Positions 14,045-16,345 of a stretch of 16,345 bases of DNA are shown here, piece after piece. The stretch is from RGIG7213 sp045652135 (GTDB lineage Bacteria > Bacillota > Clostridia > Oscillospirales > CAG-272), in NCBI GenBank assembly GCA_045652135.1, contig JAZRTS010000093.1, positions 1 through 16,345 on the forward strand, read 5' to 3'. The translations under genes and the position numbers were made by a program. The notes under the pieces are model-generated. The model worked only from the letters and a program-made list of their open reading frames with translations, was not told where the DNA came from and did no database searches. Numbering within the stretch: position 1 is the stretch's first letter; the number at the start of each line of letters is the position of its first letter.

Positions 14045-14683
14045 ATGAAAAAAATTATTGCAATCATTATGGCTGCTGTCGTATTGACAGTTTCACTCGC
14101 TTCCTGCGGCGGTGTCAAGACACCCGATAAGCAGGAAACATTCGATGTTACCACAAAAGAAAAGGTAAACGTACAGCTTCTTCTTGATGACGGAAGAACA
14201 ATGGAGTTTGAGCTTTATCCCAAGATCGCTCCCATCACCGTTCAGAACTTTGTAGACCTTGCAACATCAGGCTTCTATGACGGTCTTACGTTCCACAGAA
14301 TTATTTCGGGCTTCGTTGTTCAGGGCGGTGACCCTAACGGTGACGGCACAGGCGGTTCTGCCACAAAGATCAAGGGTGAGTTCTCCGAAAACGGCGTAGA
14401 AAACACACTTTCACACACAAAGGGTGTAATCTCCATGGCTCGTCAGTCCAGCCTTACAGGTGAAACAGCAAATGAAGTCGATACACTTATGGACAGCGCA
14501 ACGTCACAGTTCTTTATCGTGCTTGATAACAGCGCAAAAACATCTCTTGACGGTAAATACGCCTCCTTCGGTAAGATGACAAAGGGCTTTGATGTTCTCG
14601 AACAGCTCGGTTCTGTTGCAACAGACAGCAACGATAAGCCCATCGAAGAGATCGCTATCAACAGCATCAGAGTAGTTGACTAA
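14045..14683 (+). CDS. Lipoprotein cyclophilin-type peptidyl-prolyl isomerase
   Basis: Catalyses cis-trans isomerisation of X-Pro bonds and would assist folding of exported proteins on the outer face of the membrane. The product is 212 aa. Residues 1-20 form a lipoprotein signal with lipobox L18-A19-S20-C21. After a ~25-residue linker comes a complete cyclophilin domain with active-site F83-H84-R85, Q93 in QGGDPNGDG, and the FSENG, VISMARQ, SQFFIV and YASFGK elements. A loop after VISMARQ is enlarged by SSLTGETANEVDTLMDSA compared with the cytosolic paralogue next door. AAAGGA lies eight bases before the ATG. It is followed 20 bases later by the cytosolic cyclophilin, and the two look like a tandem duplication in which one copy gained a lipoprotein leader. 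Confidence 0.93.
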   Translation: MKKIIAIIMAAVVLTVSLASCGGVKTPDKQETFDVTTKEKVNVQLLLDDGRTMEFELYPKIAPITVQNFVDLATSGFYDGLTFHRIISGFVVQGGDPNGDGTGGSATKIKGEFSENGVENTLSHTKGVISMARQSSLTGETANEVDTLMDSATSQFFIVLDNSAKTSLDGKYASFGKMTKGFDVLEQLGSVATDSNDKPIEEIAINSIRVVD

Positions 14684-14703
14684 AAGAAACAGAGGTAATA
14701 AAA

Positions 14704-15174
14704 ATGATTAAAATTACAATGGCAGACGGCGGAGTAATGACTCTTGAGCTTTACCCCGAAATTGCTCCCAAAACAGTTGAAAATTTTGAAAAGCTTGTTA
14801 AAAAAGGCTTTTATAACGGACTTATTTTCCACCGTGTTATAGCAGGTTTTATGATTCAGGGCGGATGCCCCGAAGGAAGCGGCATGGGCGGACCCGGTTA
14901 TTGCATAGAGGGTGAATTCTCGTCAAACGGCTTCAATAACACACTCAAGCATACAAGAGGTGTCATTTCAATGGCAAGAGCGCAGGATCCCGATTCTGCA
15001 GGCTCACAGTTCTTTATAATGCACGCAGATGCTCCCCACCTTGACGGTGACTATGCCGCATTCGGCAAGCTCGTTGACGGCTTTGACGTGCTTGACAAGA
15101 TAGCATCCGTTTCAACAGACTGGTTCGATAAGCCCACAAAAGAGCAGAAGATAGACAAAATAGAAATTATATAA
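14704..15174 (+). CDS. Cytosolic cyclophilin-type peptidyl-prolyl isomerase
   Basis: Single-domain 156-aa cyclophilin (PPIase) with no signal peptide, so it acts in the cytosol on protein folding. Seen: the starting strand MIKITMADGGVMTLELYPE, active-site F42-H43-R44, Q52 in QGGCPEGSG, FSSNGFNNTLKH, VISMARAQ, SAGSQFFIMH and YAAFGKLVDG. The length is the family minimum. It carries extra cysteines (CPEG, YCIEG) unlike its exported neighbour, which could be redox-sensitive, though this is inference. AGAGGT lies seven bases before the ATG. It shares domain order and most motifs with the preceding gene. Confidence 0.95.
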   Translation: MIKITMADGGVMTLELYPEIAPKTVENFEKLVKKGFYNGLIFHRVIAGFMIQGGCPEGSGMGGPGYCIEGEFSSNGFNNTLKHTRGVISMARAQDPDSAGSQFFIMHADAPHLDGDYAAFGKLVDGFDVLDKIASVSTDWFDKPTKEQKIDKIEII

Positions 15175-15187
15175 GGGGGATACTCCT

Positions 15188-15910
15188 ATGAAATACGGTA
15201 TTCAGCTTTACAGCATTCGTGATATGGCAAAAGAAGATCTTGCCAAAGCGATAAAGACTGTTGCAGATATTGGCTACAAAATGGTAGAGTTTGCAGGCTT
15301 CTTTGAAAAGACCTCTGATGAGGTGTGCAAAATGCTCAAGGATAATAACCTTGAAGTGTGGGGCACTCATTCGGGAATATATGAACTTGTGCATGACTTC
15401 GACGGTGTCGTTGCATATCACAAGGCTATAGGAAACAAAAATTATATAATTCCCATGCACGACCTTTCAACTATCGAAAAGATAGATGATTTTGTCCGCC
15501 TTGTTAATGAGTATCAGCCTAAACTTGAAAAAGAGGGAATCAAGCTCGGTTACCATAACCACAGCAGAGAGTTCATTATCAACGAGGATGGCTCCGATAT
15601 ATACAAAAATCTTGTTGAAAGAACGAATATCCATCTTGAAATAGATACGTATTGGGTGTTCAATGCAGGACTTGATCCGATTGAAACACTTGAAAAGTAC
15701 AAGGACAGACTTCTTTGTATCCATATCAAGGACGGCTTGGAAAATTCAAAGGGAAAGCCGTTGGGCATGGGTATTGCTCCTGTTGACAAGGTGTATAAAA
15801 AAGCACTTGAGCTCGGTGTTCCGATGATCGTTGAAAGTGAAACACTTACACCGAGCGGCGAGGAAGAATGTCGTATCTGCTTTGAATATCTGAAGAATCT
15901 GGAGCAGTAA
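15188..15910 (+). CDS. Sugar phosphate isomerase/epimerase (xylose isomerase-like TIM barrel)
   Basis: Members of this AP-endonuclease-2/xylose-isomerase-like superfamily isomerise or epimerise sugars, sugar acids or inositol derivatives in the cytosol using a divalent metal. The product is 240 aa, short but complete. Seen: strand 1 KYGIQLYSIRD, E34 in MVEFAGF, GTHSG, then the probable metal-site elements YHNHSREF, LEIDTYW (D153), HIKDG (H179) and VESE (E216/E218). The exact substrate cannot be told. GGGGGA lies seven bases before the ATG. It is 13 bases after the cyclophilin and one base before the solute-binding gene, so it sits firmly in this operon and supports a sugar-catabolic role. Confidence 0.92.
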   Translation: MKYGIQLYSIRDMAKEDLAKAIKTVADIGYKMVEFAGFFEKTSDEVCKMLKDNNLEVWGTHSGIYELVHDFDGVVAYHKAIGNKNYIIPMHDLSTIEKIDDFVRLVNEYQPKLEKEGIKLGYHNHSREFIINEDGSDIYKNLVERTNIHLEIDTYWVFNAGLDPIETLEKYKDRLLCIHIKDGLENSKGKPLGMGIAPVDKVYKKALELGVPMIVESETLTPSGEEECRICFEYLKNLEQ

Positions 15911-15911
15911 T

Positions 15912-16345
15912 ATGATAACGAAAAAACTGTTTTGTGTTTTTCTTGCGTTTTGTACTGTGTTTTCATTGTTTGCTTTTACATCGTGTAATAAAAGTGACAC
16001 TGACAGCGTTGACAGTGTAACATTGTCACAGAATCTTACGCCGGAAACAGAGGAGCTTTACCCCGATTATCTTCCTGATGTTCTCGATTTCAACAATGAA
16101 GAAATCACGTTTCTTGTAATGGGCGAAGGATATAATTCAGCGGCTTGGCGCTCACAGGATATATATGCCGAAACTGATTCGGATGATCCCATTGTTTCTG
16201 CTGTATACAGAAGAAATATGTTTCTTGAAGAGGAATATAATGTAAAAATACGCGAGGTTACATCAGATTCTCCGGGAACAAAAGCGCAAAACAGCATCAA
16301 AAGCGGACTTGATGAATTTCAGGTGCTTATGTGCAATACCGCAGG
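15912..16345 (+). CDS. Lipoprotein extracellular solute-binding protein, 3'-truncated by window end
   Basis: Open frame from ATG 15912 to the end of the window (144 codons, no stop). A lipoprotein signal MITKKLFCVFLAF continues to a lipobox-like F22-T23-S24-C25 (F at -3 is less usual), followed by a serine/aspartate-rich linker and then the mature-domain start FNNEEITFLVMGEGY, with RRNMFLEEEYNVKI and a later SGLDEFQVLMCNTAG. This pattern is typical of the large family 1 solute-binding proteins of sugar ABC transporters in gut Clostridia, which sit on the outer membrane face and hand sugars to the permease. GGAG (15901-15904) sits inside the previous gene, seven bases before the ATG. Transporter permease genes would be expected just beyond the window. 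Substrate is unknown. Confidence 0.82.
   Translation, partial: MITKKLFCVFLAFCTVFSLFAFTSCNKSDTDSVDSVTLSQNLTPETEELYPDYLPDVLDFNNEEITFLVMGEGYNSAAWRSQDIYAETDSDDPIVSAVYRRNMFLEEEYNVKIREVTSDSPGTKAQNSIKSGLDEFQVLMCNTA

Overview
The window looks like the chromosome of an anaerobic, endospore-forming member of the Clostridia, most likely a gut-type Oscillospiraceae/Ruminococcaceae relative. The evidence is a full-length spoIVA (sporulation only), rubrerythrin (anaerobe oxidative-stress protein), a zinc-type short ProRS, many AGGAG-type ribosome binding sites, T-run terminators, an S-layer-homology (SLH) protein and a polysaccharide-use gene cluster. The genus is inference; no rRNA or other taxonomic marker is present.

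Layout. (a) 1-1042: 3' part of ugd (UDP-glucose dehydrogenase), closed by a strong hairpin terminator. (b) 1043-2567: an AT-rich accessory patch on the minus strand with two unrelated small genes, a 145-aa soluble protein and a 152-aa membrane protein. They share almost the same ~120-bp leader (modular palindromes, a near-consensus promoter, RBS and start codon). This promoter-carrying repeat is the most unusual thing in the window. (c) 2569-4292: tRNA-Val(GAC) on the minus strand, divergent from spoIVA, which has a good sigma-E-like promoter. (d) 4464-8040: proS, a comM/yifB-type AAA ATPase and rubrerythrin in one direction, ending in a terminator. (e) 8064-8889: a ~77-bp compound palindromic element touching the stop codon of a minus-strand EcsC-family gene. 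(f) 9135-10541: a MATE-family transporter, sharing a bidirectional terminator with a convergent secreted protein that has two cadherin-like repeats and a C-terminal SLH region (10580-11770). (g) 11878-16345: divergent from that gene, a five-gene transcription unit with a consensus promoter: a GH99/GH71-like putative glycoside hydrolase with a C-terminal CBM9-like domain, an exported lipoprotein cyclophilin, a cytosolic cyclophilin, a sugar phosphate isomerase/epimerase, and the 5' part of a lipoprotein solute-binding protein cut by the window end.

How the genes fit together. Region (g) reads as a carbohydrate-use operon: a solute-binding lipoprotein would capture sugar, the isomerase/epimerase would process it and the TIM-barrel hydrolase would act on glycans, with two peptidyl-prolyl isomerases inserted, one exported and one cytosolic. 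Regions (c) and (d) are ordinary core genes. No gap between genes exceeds 300 bases. No CRISPR array, insertion sequence, transposase, rRNA or prophage gene was seen. No complete novel multi-gene system is evident; the best candidates for something undescribed are the promoter-bearing repeat family and the compound hairpin at 8064-8140.
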